Below, piece by piece: positions 1 through 9,085 of a DNA stretch of 64,000 nt. Positions within the stretch are counted from its first letter, which is position 1. Each line of letters opens with the position of its first letter. This DNA comes from a virus. The translations under genes were made by a program, and so were the position numbers. The stretch spans positions 1 to 64,000 of IMG/VR virus record IMGVR_UViG_3300010413_000014; one strand, 5' to 3'. The notes under the pieces are model-generated. The model was not told where the DNA came from, did no database searches, and saw only the letters and a list, made by a program, of their open reading frames with translations.

Positions 1-503
1 ATTGAATCTACTTGAATACCATTATCAAATACAATCATAGATTCCCCATCACCAATGAATTTATAAAAATGAAATTCATTATCTGTTGAAAATGTGTAAT
101 CACTTATAGCTATATTTGCTGTACTTACTATAAAAGACCTCAATGCAGATCCTACAACTCCAATATATACCCCCGTATTGCCAACATTAACTGCGGTTGA
201 AAATATTGCAGCTGCTGGAGAATAAGATTGTAATTTAGCTTCAAATGATACCTCAAATATTCCTGTTTGGTGTATAAAATTTGTTAATAATTTCGATCCT
301 ATATCTACATAAGCACTTCCATCCCCTTTATAACACCATCCATTTTTAGGTTCTCTTTCAGTACCAAGATTAGCAGACAGGTTCCCCCCGTCTGCTTTAG
401 TTCTTGCCTCTGTCATCGCAATAGGAATACTGTTTGAATCACGCACTATCTTATTCAGAACTCCTACCGGATTTTTATGTCTTTTCCCTTGATTTAATCC
501 CAT
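1..503 (-). CDS. Phage structural protein, LamG-like (partial)
   Basis: The gene starts at ATG 501-503 and runs off the low end of the window. It begins two bases after the stop of the preceding fibre gene, so the two are co-transcribed. The visible part (about 167 residues) has an N-terminal segment typical of virion proteins, then text such as NGWCYKGDGSAYVDIG and FHFYKFIGDGESMIVFD, which reads like a concanavalin/LamG-type beta-sandwich used by phage tail or adhesion proteins. The LamG assignment is pattern recognition only. A tail-tip or adsorption role is inferred from position. Its true length and C-terminus are unknown. Confidence 0.6.
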   Translation of the reverse strand, partial: MGLNQGKRHKNPVGVLNKIVRDSNSIPIAMTEARTKADGGNLSANLGTEREPKNGWCYKGDGSAYVDIGSKLLTNFIHQTGIFEVSFEAKLQSYSPAAAIFSTAVNVGNTGVYIGVVGSALRSFIVSTANIAISDYTFSTDNEFHFYKFIGDGESMIVFDNGIQVDS

Positions 504-505
504 AA

Positions 506-3500
506 CTAATCTTCAACATCTGTTAATGCTTTTACAAGAGTGTTACTTCGATTTCTCACTTCAATCTCCACTATTGCGCCAGCAGCTATACTATTAATTG
601 GGTCACCTACTGACCAAGCCCAAGTTCCACCTATATAAGAGATCGACTCTATGGCTGATGAGTTTCCTGAATTATCAATCACTAAGTAAGTAGTCCTTGA
701 GACAGTTGCAGAGTCATCTTGGAAGTCTAATCCGACGATTAATGTAGTGACTGCATTATTTACTGTTTTTGTGTACTGTTTACCATCTAGTGGTAAATTG
801 TATTGACTACCATCCCACGATGTTGGTGCTACGATCTCTCTTTCAGCAGCGCCACCTCCACCGCCTACGAGATTAATAACCTTCCATTCTCCAGCTAATG
901 CATTATAAACAAATTCATATACACCTCCATTCGCATCAGCTCCTGCTATGAATGTTGATGATCCTTCAATATTCTTACCATTACCATTGAAAGTTACACT
1001 GAAGGTTGCTGTTGAATCAAAGTAAGCCCTAAATCTCACACCTGTAGTTGGTGCCGCTGGCATTGAAACAGCAAATGCTGCAATTGCATTAAAAGTATAA
1101 GACTTTCCTGAAGTTAGGATTAATCCGTTATTTGCATTTGTTAGTGGAGTGTAATTTTGGATACCTAAATCAGCTAAATGTGCTAGTGTTCCACTCTTAT
1201 CTTGCATCGTATAAGTTCTATCTGCCGTTAAGGAAGATAGATTAAAACCCATTTGATACAGATTCAAATAGTCGTATATGCGAAAAGTGTCATTAGCAAA
1301 TACAGTACTAGCTGGAATTAATCCTCCACCAGCTCCAACATTAGCTACTTTTCCTCTCAGATCAATTACTTGCTGACCTAAAACACTTGCAGCTAAATTA
1401 GTATAAGTTCCATTATTGAGAGTCCTATGTCTAAAGGGAAGTCTTGCATTCAACAACCCAACACCTCTGAAACTTTTTGGAATAGTGGTGACTGCTGTAT
1501 TGTTAGGATCAGCAATAGCATCTGCATCTGATCCATAACTACCATTCGGTAAAGCTAGATATAACTTGCATTCATCTGTAGTTTTATTTACAGCAACCCA
1601 AATAACCCAATTAAACCAGCGACCAGAAAGACTCTCTCCGCTTGCTGTCTGTAAGGCTTCAGGATCATTCAGATTATTGATCTTGATATATGGATCGGTT
1701 GGATGGTTGATGATATAAATTCCATCAACACTAACCTTCAAAGCAGGAGTGTTTTGTAAATGTTTTTGCCAGGCTTTTCCTGATGTAAATTCAAAATCCA
1801 CACTATCTGGATCAGGAAGAGTTGTTACTGTCACAGTTTGAAGCATTCCTTCCTCAAACTCAGCAGGCAGTACTCTTAATCGTTCACTAGATCTTTGTAC
1901 GGCTGAGCGTCCATCAAACGATTTAGCATCAGTAAACTCCTGGCTCTTATATGCGCCTGTCGTTAGAAAGGTTGTTGCATCTGGAACGAGATAGTTCCCA
2001 ATATATGCAAATTGTCCAGTTGGTCTAGTTGTTGAGGATTGAAGAATAGCTACATCTCCAGACCTAATCACATAAACATAATTATCAACAGGAGCCTTTG
2101 AGCTTGCTCCAGCAGTCAAGGCTACCCTAGCCTTTCCATCTACACCAGCTCCAGTTCTACAATCCAATACATATTCTCTTTGACCAAATACATAGATCAT
2201 ATCACCTCCACCTAATCTTTCAACATCAACATAGATAACTCCACCTGTAGATAGTAGGGTAGTATTTTGTTTATCGTAACTTAATCCATTTATTAATTCA
2301 ACTGATTCGCCATATCGAGAATACTCAGTAACAGGAGAAACTCCTTTAATCCCCAGCATCGTTGGCTTTATGAACTTGGCTTGTTCTTGGTTCGATAGAT
2401 CTGTTGCTCCTGCTTCGAACGCAAGTACCCCCATTAATGCAACTTCTCTCAATTGAGGTACCACATTATAATCTTCAAACTGCCAACTTTGAACAGCTTT
2501 CTTTAAACTGTCGTATAAAAATTGTCCGTAATGAACAAAAGTTAAGCCGGTTGTTGGGCTATAGAAGATTCCATGAGTAGTACAATATCCTGTGGGAATT
2601 GGAACTAATACTCCTAATCCACCTGGATCATAATAGCTTGTATCGATATCGTTAGTTGGAGTTAATGTTGAACCTCCTTTTACAGCTAAAAATGTTAAGT
2701 CATCCTCTGCTTCTGATGTGAGATAGTTAGGAGTCTTAGTATCATTAACTCGATTATGGTTTAATGATAAAGAGACACCTTCCGTTCTACTTATCTTTAA
2801 TCCTCCATTAGAGAAGAATCGATTTCCTGAAACAGATGTTGTACCAAAAGCATTGAAGATATCATTAATCTTCAGATCAACATCTGCACTCCAATTTGAC
2901 AATGATCCAACTTTTGATATGCTGGTGTTATTTTCATGAACTATAACACCTATTTGAACTTTATCTCTAGTTTCTGAGGAAGATATCAAATCTGAATCTT
3001 GATTAAAAATAACCCCACCATTCCCATCATATTCCATAGATATAAAGGTGACGGGTTCGGTTGCGAGATTTTCAATAGTTACAGATTCTTGCTTTTCCCA
3101 AACTGCTATTCGATAAGTAGGATTTGCTTGATCAGAATATGCATTAATAAAATGCGCCTCTCCAGCTTCGATATCAAACTTTGAATTATCGAGTGGATTG
3201 ATAGTTAATGTTCCACCCCACACTATTCCTGTTGAAGTATTTTCTTTTCGAAAGGCTTCACCTGGACTCATAAACAATGAACTTAGATAATGTCCATTAA
3301 TAAAGATTTCGCCTGTACTACTTCGAAAGTTTACTGGAATAGAGTAAATGTTTCCATTTAAAGAGTATTCTGAAGCAACCTGAAAAACTACAGATTGAGT
3401 TGGATAATTAGTATCATAAAGCTCAATAGCTGCACCAACTGTGAGTTGAGATATGAAATCAGATAAATCTAATCCATTCAAATTCAGCTTATTGATCTTT

Positions 3501-3976
3501 ATGGTGGCGGTGTCTTCGTATGTAGCTGCATCAAAGCTCAAATAGCCCTGATTAGGATCTATTCCTGGCGATCCATTAAATTTATAGTCAGAAAATAAGG
3601 ACAGGGGAACTGGTACACCTTCTGATCCAGCACTTCCTGTTATATCATTTTGAAACAAGATAGTTCCACGATAAATGGTCCGCGTATCTTCTCCTTCAAT
3701 CTCTTGCTCTACATCAAAAAACCATTTGCCAGCTATTGCTGAGACTAATTCAGTTGGATTAATCTCGTCATAATAATCGCTAGCCTTTTCTTTTGAAAGA
3801 TATAGATACCTTCCGTCTTGCACCTCAAATTCTCTATACTCGAGATCATTTGGGTCGCGTTTCATCCAAGCTGTCAAGATTCCCTCGAAAGTCTTTCCGA
3901 GATCAATCTTGAGAGACTCTCCCCTCTGCGCCTTTATTGTGCGTACATTGGGAATACTATTTGATCTATAACTCAT
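506..3976 (-). CDS. Tail fibre / receptor-binding protein
   Basis: This 1156-residue beta-rich protein at the end of the structural block probably forms the tail fibre or distal baseplate. Residues 1-105 (for example REFEVQDGRYLYLSKEKASD) resemble the small N-terminal domain of siphovirus upper-baseplate proteins that anchor to the tail. Near residue 930 is LTADRTYTMQDKSGTLA, a motif common in phage trimeric fibres, followed by a Gly- and Ser-rich C-terminal part expected to bind the host surface. It ends in TAG at 506-508, showing TAG is a true stop here. The next gene starts two bases later. Function is inferred from motif style, size and position. Confidence 0.7.
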   Translation of the reverse strand: MSYRSNSIPNVRTIKAQRGESLKIDLGKTFEGILTAWMKRDPNDLEYREFEVQDGRYLYLSKEKASDYYDEINPTELVSAIAGKWFFDVEQEIEGEDTRTIYRGTILFQNDITGSAGSEGVPVPLSLFSDYKFNGSPGIDPNQGYLSFDAATYEDTATIKINKLNLNGLDLSDFISQLTVGAAIELYDTNYPTQSVVFQVASEYSLNGNIYSIPVNFRSSTGEIFINGHYLSSLFMSPGEAFRKENTSTGIVWGGTLTINPLDNSKFDIEAGEAHFINAYSDQANPTYRIAVWEKQESVTIENLATEPVTFISMEYDGNGGVIFNQDSDLISSSETRDKVQIGVIVHENNTSISKVGSLSNWSADVDLKINDIFNAFGTTSVSGNRFFSNGGLKISRTEGVSLSLNHNRVNDTKTPNYLTSEAEDDLTFLAVKGGSTLTPTNDIDTSYYDPGGLGVLVPIPTGYCTTHGIFYSPTTGLTFVHYGQFLYDSLKKAVQSWQFEDYNVVPQLREVALMGVLAFEAGATDLSNQEQAKFIKPTMLGIKGVSPVTEYSRYGESVELINGLSYDKQNTTLLSTGGVIYVDVERLGGGDMIYVFGQREYVLDCRTGAGVDGKARVALTAGASSKAPVDNYVYVIRSGDVAILQSSTTRPTGQFAYIGNYLVPDATTFLTTGAYKSQEFTDAKSFDGRSAVQRSSERLRVLPAEFEEGMLQTVTVTTLPDPDSVDFEFTSGKAWQKHLQNTPALKVSVDGIYIINHPTDPYIKINNLNDPEALQTASGESLSGRWFNWVIWVAVNKTTDECKLYLALPNGSYGSDADAIADPNNTAVTTIPKSFRGVGLLNARLPFRHRTLNNGTYTNLAASVLGQQVIDLRGKVANVGAGGGLIPASTVFANDTFRIYDYLNLYQMGFNLSSLTADRTYTMQDKSGTLAHLADLGIQNYTPLTNANNGLILTSGKSYTFNAIAAFAVSMPAAPTTGVRFRAYFDSTATFSVTFNGNGKNIEGSSTFIAGADANGGVYEFVYNALAGEWKVINLVGGGGGAAEREIVAPTSWDGSQYNLPLDGKQYTKTVNNAVTTLIVGLDFQDDSATVSRTTYLVIDNSGNSSAIESISYIGGTWAWSVGDPINSIAAGAIVEIEVRNRSNTLVKALTDVED

Positions 3977-4054
3977 ATTATTAAATTAATAAGTGACCAG
4001 CTGTTTACTCTAGCTGACGATTAGTTGGATTTGATTTATTTTGAATATGGGTTT

Positions 4055-4083
4055 AGTAGATAGGTTTTTGTAACCTATCTACT
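4055..4083. other. Strong intergenic hairpin
   Basis: A perfect 12-base inverted repeat (AGTAGATAGGTT, loop TTTGT, AACCTATCTACT) sits between the tail gene ending at 4090 and the fibre gene starting at 3976. No T-run follows on either strand, so it does not look like a standard intrinsic terminator. It may be an mRNA processing or stability element of the late transcript. Confidence 0.6.
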
Positions 4084-4089
4084 GAATCC

Positions 4090-5151
4090 TTATGCTATCG
4101 AATATAGTTCACTATACTTCCCTTCTGTTATAAGCTCATAAGTAGAGTCATATAGATTAATAGTGATTGGTGATGAGAATAGTCGGAATCTAACTCTATG
4201 AGTTGATCCCTCTGGAGCCACATCAACAATAAACCCTGAAACTCCAGACTTATCTTCCCAAGAGATTCCTCCACCTAAAATAAACTGTAGATTTTCACCT
4301 AATGTTTTACTTACAAGTATTTCTTCAACAGATCCACAAGTCACCTTAAAAGTAAGTGGTTCGTTATACCCTACTGTAAGTATTGGATTACCTTCACTTA
4401 TGATTGTTTTAGCGAATCCGTACCAGTTATTGATTGTAAGTGTATTATAGCTTGCACCAGAAGATGCATGAATTATCATTCTAATGATATCTCCAGGATT
4501 AGTTGTAAAGTTAACAGTCTTAGAGACATTTCCTTCCAAAGAATCATGATCTCTCAACACTATATCCTGTGTGACATTATAAACGCTAAAAGTGAGACCT
4601 GTCGCTGTATTAGAAGTGATTCCTATATCGCCACTAGTTATCTCATCAACATCAAAATCTACAGTATAAGATTGCAAGGCAACAATTTGTGGAGGAATTG
4701 ATTCCCGAGCTTCTCTGTGGTAATGTTGACATGTTATTGCTGTGTACTCTGACTCTTGACCATAATAGAGATTTGTTGCCAATACCTTAGCTCCAGCTTC
4801 TGGAAACATAGTCATTATCTCACCGCTCTCAAGTTCAAGTTCTATGATGAGTGGGATATTTGTCCATTTAGCTAATGATAGAGCAACATCATCAGACATA
4901 TTCTTAACACTAAAAGATAGCTTGTGTATATAAACAGTCAGATTATCCTCCCTCACTTCTGGAGTTGATTCTGGTTTAATAGAAGTAGGATTCGCTTCTA
5001 TGGATACTGTATCCAAATAACTACTATCTGGATTAAAACTGTTAAAACCTCGCCAATCTTTTATCGTTATATTGCCAGTGAAGCCCCGAAGAATATTCTG
5101 GGGGCATTTCACTTTAGCAATATCTCCAAGGAGTTTATCTGAACAAAACAT
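4090..5151 (-). CDS. Tail structural protein, tail-tube related (putative)
   Basis: A 353-residue beta-rich protein directly downstream of the tail-tube candidate (two bases between genes). Its start, with early cysteines and a pattern of Cys, Asp, Gly, Lys and Cys over the first 20 residues, resembles the start of the 190-residue protein at 5154-5726, hinting at a paralogous tail-tube-type fold with a C-terminal extension. The second half contains repeated strand-turn-strand text such as GDIGITSNTATGLTFSVYN. I do not recognise a named family. A virion role is inferred from position between the capsid or tube genes and the fibre. Confidence 0.5.
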   Translation of the reverse strand: MFCSDKLLGDIAKVKCPQNILRGFTGNITIKDWRGFNSFNPDSSYLDTVSIEANPTSIKPESTPEVREDNLTVYIHKLSFSVKNMSDDVALSLAKWTNIPLIIELELESGEIMTMFPEAGAKVLATNLYYGQESEYTAITCQHYHREARESIPPQIVALQSYTVDFDVDEITSGDIGITSNTATGLTFSVYNVTQDIVLRDHDSLEGNVSKTVNFTTNPGDIIRMIIHASSGASYNTLTINNWYGFAKTIISEGNPILTVGYNEPLTFKVTCGSVEEILVSKTLGENLQFILGGGISWEDKSGVSGFIVDVAPEGSTHRVRFRLFSSPITINLYDSTYELITEGKYSELYSIA

Positions 5152-5153
5152 AA

Positions 5154-5726
5154 TTAAGCAGCTACCTCTACACTTACTGCTAATTCAGCAATTTGCGATT
5201 CTCTCACTACAGCTACATCCGGCGTCTGAATAGTGATGCTATAGAAATTCGAATTCTGAGCACCGGTATATACACGCTCCAGAGCACCCATCTTCAATCC
5301 TTGTTCTGCGCCGAATAATTCGTACAATCCAGTTGAACGATCAACTGCGATAGCAATTACTTTTGATGCAGCAAGATCTTCTAATACCTTACGATCAGCC
5401 GCTTTCTTTGAATACACAGTAAAAGCAATACTATGTACAAACCAAGAGTCACCATCATCTTTCACCTCTCCAGTTACCGTTGGAATGACTGAATAATCAG
5501 TTCCTTCGAAAGTGTATTGGGATGCTCCAGTCTTCAACTTTATGGCGGTGAGTCCACCTATGTTATTGTTGGTGTCATCAGCTTCTCGGTTAGCAGCGTC
5601 AAAAGTTGCTGCGAAATCAAAGTCTTCATAATTGACCAAGATTAAATCTTTTTCTACCCCAACAGGAGCAGCAATAGTGGTACAGTCTTTCAAGATACCT
5701 CCACTAATCACATCATTACAGCTCAT
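5154..5726 (-). CDS. Major tail tube protein (putative)
   Basis: A 190-residue protein of the size and beta-rich, Ala/Gly/Thr-rich composition usual for siphovirus major tail proteins, with segments such as FDFAATFDAANREADDTNN and GLYELFGAEQGLKMG. It follows the capsid gene after an intrinsic terminator (5761-5793), which would let capsid and tail transcripts be set at different levels. It is followed after two bases by a longer gene with a similar N-terminus. Placing the tube gene downstream of the capsid rather than before the tape measure is unusual. Assignment rests on size, composition and context. Confidence 0.5.
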   Translation of the reverse strand: MSCNDVISGGILKDCTTIAAPVGVEKDLILVNYEDFDFAATFDAANREADDTNNNIGGLTAIKLKTGASQYTFEGTDYSVIPTVTGEVKDDGDSWFVHSIAFTVYSKKAADRKVLEDLAASKVIAIAVDRSTGLYELFGAEQGLKMGALERVYTGAQNSNFYSITIQTPDVAVVRESQIAELAVSVEVAA

Positions 5727-5760
5727 ATAGCAATTTTATTTTATCGGTTTCAAAAATCTT

Positions 5761-5793
5761 AAAAAAAAGGGACTCTGTATTAGAGTCCCTTTC
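5761..5793 (-). terminator. Intrinsic terminator after capsid gene
   Basis: On the minus strand an eight-base stem (GGGACTCT with AGAGTCCC, loop of five) is followed by eight T residues. It lies 30 bases after the capsid stop codon and before the tail-tube gene, so it is placed to end or attenuate the capsid transcript. It is one of the few clear intrinsic terminators in the structural region. Confidence 0.85.
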
Positions 5794-5826
5794 CGGTTAG
5801 TTTAATTTATTCTTAGTTTGATGCAA

Positions 5827-7176
5827 TTACGCGATCACATTGGTGGTGTAATAGCAACACTCTTCCGGACGAACCACAAAGATATCCAATGCAAAGGTCA
5901 AACACATACCCCACTGACGGTTGAACTCATTCAAACGAGCAACTGCCAAATTGTTGAAATCAGAGCTGCGAGAAGTGCCAAGCTGGATAGCATCAGTCTT
6001 CATATCACCTGTCATAGAGCAGAACAAGATAGTATTGTCTGGGAATGATGGGTTGGCAATAATATCGTAACCAGCATATCTTGCGATACCTTCTTCAGTT
6101 ACATCCACACCTTTGAAGTTCAACTGCAGACGTTGTGCTTCCATCACTAAATCGCGAGTTGCATTGGAAACCATAAACTTGCGACCTGGACGACGACGCA
6201 TAGCGCGAGTCTGACGCTTGATCAATAGTTCCAATTTATCGAAGATGTTGCTAGTGGTCAGAATTTCACCATAAGCTTCTCCGGTACCGCCACCGTGCGC
6301 ACGGAATGCGATGGTAGTATTATTTACCACCTGAGTAGGAGTAGCATCAGTAACTGAAGCCTCAACTCCATCTTCCAAAGTAGCAGCAGAAACAGCAAGA
6401 CGAGTTCCATTAGAACTTGCTAAATCAATACCGTTTCCAACAACACCTAAAGTGGAAGCTGTGATAGTAACTACTCCTAAAGCACTAACTGCAGTCACAT
6501 CAACAGATGGAACAGTTACTCCTGGACGAGCATCATTCAAGATTGAATCAGCCAAGTCAGCAGCAGCAGCGGTATCAGAAGTATCAATACTAAACTGAGT
6601 GTTATTTGCTTTTGCTCCAGAAACTGCAGTATAAACCAAACCATTAACAGTAACGGTATCGTCAGCTACAGCAGATGCACAAGTTACAGTTCCACTAGCT
6701 GCAACGGCAGGAGATGTTAATGAGGTTAATGAAGTAGATTCCAATTGAGGAATCAAACCGGTGATCGCAGGATCTGCGCTACCATTAGTTAAGATATCTT
6801 CAACGGCTTCAGCAGATGTTCCTAAGAACAATTCCTCCAAAGTAGCTTGCACTTCAGCAGGAAGACCTTCCCATTGGAAATCACCTTCTGGCTGATACTC
6901 TCTCCAATGAGTATGATAATCAACCGGATCAAAAGTTTCGAAAGATTCAACTACTACTAGGTTTCTTTTGAACGCCTGCTTTTGACTAGTGTTTGATACA
7001 CTAGCAGAAGGATCTGTAGAACGGGCACGAAGCACGTTCTTGATATCGTGCTTATAAGCATTGTATCCGTCGCGATCGCCCTCATTCATGAAAGCCAGAT
7101 CCATCTCTACAAAAATGTTATCAGTTAGTGCTCTCGCTAAAATTCCTTGGGGAGCTGCGCCTACATTAAATGCCAT
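5827..7176 (-). CDS. Major capsid protein with inserted domain
   Basis: A 449-residue protein read as the HK97-type major capsid protein. The N-terminal part (1-150) and C-terminal part (285-449) carry capsid-like text (AMRRRPGRKFMVSNATRDLV, RYAGYDIIANPSFPDNTILF) ending in a beta-rich tail. Residues about 155-272 are Ala/Thr/Val-rich, beginning SGTVTCASAVADDTVTVNG, and look like a compact beta domain found as an add-on in many phage structural proteins. It was probably inserted into a surface loop as a built-in decoration. The gene follows the protease-scaffold gene and precedes a strong terminator, which suits very high expression. No separate decoration protein is evident. Confidence 0.8.
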   Translation of the reverse strand: MAFNVGAAPQGILARALTDNIFVEMDLAFMNEGDRDGYNAYKHDIKNVLRARSTDPSASVSNTSQKQAFKRNLVVVESFETFDPVDYHTHWREYQPEGDFQWEGLPAEVQATLEELFLGTSAEAVEDILTNGSADPAITGLIPQLESTSLTSLTSPAVAASGTVTCASAVADDTVTVNGLVYTAVSGAKANNTQFSIDTSDTAAAADLADSILNDARPGVTVPSVDVTAVSALGVVTITASTLGVVGNGIDLASSNGTRLAVSAATLEDGVEASVTDATPTQVVNNTTIAFRAHGGGTGEAYGEILTTSNIFDKLELLIKRQTRAMRRRPGRKFMVSNATRDLVMEAQRLQLNFKGVDVTEEGIARYAGYDIIANPSFPDNTILFCSMTGDMKTDAIQLGTSRSSDFNNLAVARLNEFNRQWGMCLTFALDIFVVRPEECCYYTTNVIA

Positions 7177-7243
7177 AATAATAAAGTGTTAAAATTTTAA
7201 TTTCTTGTTGTTGTTATTTTATTCGCTTGCTTTATGAGAGTGC

Positions 7244-9085
7244 TTATTTGTTGTTGCTCTTTCCTTCCAGCATTCTAGCCTTCGCTTGTTGAAAGATAGA
7301 TTTTCCTGAATATGGATTAGCTTTAGCTACTACTCTGGGCTTAGTATCCCATACAGATTGAGTGTGAGTAGCCACCATCTCGATTGCCTCTGCCGCTATC
7401 TCGCCTGACTCTTCAAGTTTACTGATCTTTTGAGATATTGCTGCCATCTGAGATCCAAACTCTTCCATTCTGGAATTGATTTTCTCAGCCTCCAATTCAT
7501 TCACTTGCTTTTGTAGCTTCGCAATCTCATCAGAAAGAGCTTTGATTGTTCCGAGCATTTCTTTCCGAATCATCTCTTCTTCTTGTTTAGCTTTCAAGTC
7601 GGCAGCCATCTTCTCTTCTTCTGTCATAGGAGTTGCTGCAGTAGGCTTCATAGGTTCTTGTGGAGCTGGTCCTTCATTAAATTCTGCTGCAGGTTCTGTA
7701 GGCATTGCAGGTTCTGCAGGTTCTGCTGGCTCTGCAGGTTCTGCTGGCTCTGCTGGTTCAATCACCGGTTTGATATCAGTGATAACCCAATCTTCAATAA
7801 CTAGAGTCATTCCATCAGCCAATTTTACTTCACCTTGCTCAAAATTCGTGCGATCTCCGATCGCATATTGAGAAGGATCGTTTTGATAGATCTCAACCTC
7901 CCCCCCTTCTGAAGTACTATAGAGTTGATTGATGACATCTTTGTACTGAAGCATCGCTATCACTCTACTCAGAATGTTTAATGTTTTCTTCATATTACTT
8001 AACTTGTGTTTGGTGGCAACTGCTGCCGTTACATATTCTTTTTTCTCGAAATCGATTACCTCGTCAGCAAAGCCTAATTTTACAGCTTCTTCTGGCTTAA
8101 TAAAGGTTTCTTTTTCCATCAATTGCTTGATCGTATCTTCTGGTAATCCTGTGAAAGCCATATACAACTCTCGCATATGAGCTTCAAGCTCTCGCAATTG
8201 ACTTGCATACTCCTCTAACTCATTCGCATTCACGTATTCCAGATTAGGAACCATCGGATCATGAACCATCACTTCACCATACTTTGATATTAGCCGCTTA
8301 TTTGCAACTAACATGATCATCGAAGCAATACTATAAGCATTTGCTGTAACGATCGTTATAACGAATTTTCCCTTCATAGAAAGCTCATTTAACCATCGCA
8401 TGATCTTCATTCCTTCATCAACACTTCCTCCTGGGCTACCGATCTCGAGTCTTAGAATATCAAAACTATCAATATCTCCTGCTTGCTCTTGAAGATTCTT
8501 TAAAGTTACATCCTCAATCACCTCACACTCCATCTTAATGGTAATTGCTCTTGGTTGTGCTACATTCACTGGTTTCGATTTATTCTTAAAACGGTTGAAT
8601 GGATGTCTGGTCATTTTAGAGTTATATAACCATAATCGAAACACTTCTACTTGCACTTCGCTTATGTATCCACATCCAGACCACCCTTCTTCATAATTAC
8701 TTAAATATGCCTGCTTTGCTTCATCGATCGAGCTAAACCCAAACATAACCTTATGTTCATCGAATGCTCTTGTTGTTGGGTTTACTTGATCAATCACATA
8801 GAGATTATCGTTCGAAAAATCAGTACCTAAAAAGACATCGATTGGATCTCCATCTTTACCAACAGTTCCACAAAAGAAGCCATAAGAATGCTGCATTTGT
8901 GTTTCCCAAGATTTGCCATCTAGATCAACACCTCTCCTGATTGAGCCTAATGGATTCTCGATTGCAATCTTAAATCCATTAATTGTAACCTTTCCTTTGG
9001 AATAGTTACCAAACTCTTTCTGCTTTTCTGTTGGATTGATATTCGTTCGCTCTTCTGCAGCTTTAATTCTCTCTTCTAGTTTCAT
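7244..9085 (-). CDS. Prohead protease (ClpP-type) fused to InPase-like and scaffold domains
   Basis: A 613-residue head-maturation protease with three parts. Residues 25-160 match the pyrophosphatase-like domain of phage polyvalent proteins (GKDGDPIDVFLG, FDEHKVMFGFSSIDEA, LSNYEEGWSGCGYI). Residues 175-345 are a ClpP/S49-type serine protease with IGSPGGSVDEGM, the likely nucleophile S252 in NAYSIASM and H275 in VMVHDP. The C-terminal third has a run of Pro-Ala-Glu triplets (about 455-480) and a long coiled coil, as expected of a scaffold that is cleaved off during maturation. Its stop overlaps the tape-measure stop region by one base at 9085, and the capsid gene follows 67 bases later. Protease and scaffold roles are well supported. 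The role of the InPase-like part is unknown. Confidence 0.85.
   Translation of the reverse strand: MKLEERIKAAEERTNINPTEKQKEFGNYSKGKVTINGFKIAIENPLGSIRRGVDLDGKSWETQMQHSYGFFCGTVGKDGDPIDVFLGTDFSNDNLYVIDQVNPTTRAFDEHKVMFGFSSIDEAKQAYLSNYEEGWSGCGYISEVQVEVFRLWLYNSKMTRHPFNRFKNKSKPVNVAQPRAITIKMECEVIEDVTLKNLQEQAGDIDSFDILRLEIGSPGGSVDEGMKIMRWLNELSMKGKFVITIVTANAYSIASMIMLVANKRLISKYGEVMVHDPMVPNLEYVNANELEEYASQLRELEAHMRELYMAFTGLPEDTIKQLMEKETFIKPEEAVKLGFADEVIDFEKKEYVTAAVATKHKLSNMKKTLNILSRVIAMLQYKDVINQLYSTSEGGEVEIYQNDPSQYAIGDRTNFEQGEVKLADGMTLVIEDWVITDIKPVIEPAEPAEPAEPAEPAEPAMPTEPAAEFNEGPAPQEPMKPTAATPMTEEEKMAADLKAKQEEEMIRKEMLGTIKALSDEIAKLQKQVNELEAEKINSRMEEFGSQMAAISQKISKLEESGEIAAEAIEMVATHTQSVWDTKPRVVAKANPYSGKSIFQQAKARMLEGKSNNK

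Noticed and set aside
7476-7871. 131-residue plus-strand ORF opposite the protease gene
   Set aside because: It is Ser/Phe/Ala low-complexity text mirroring the Pro-Ala-Glu repeats of the protease-scaffold gene on the other strand.
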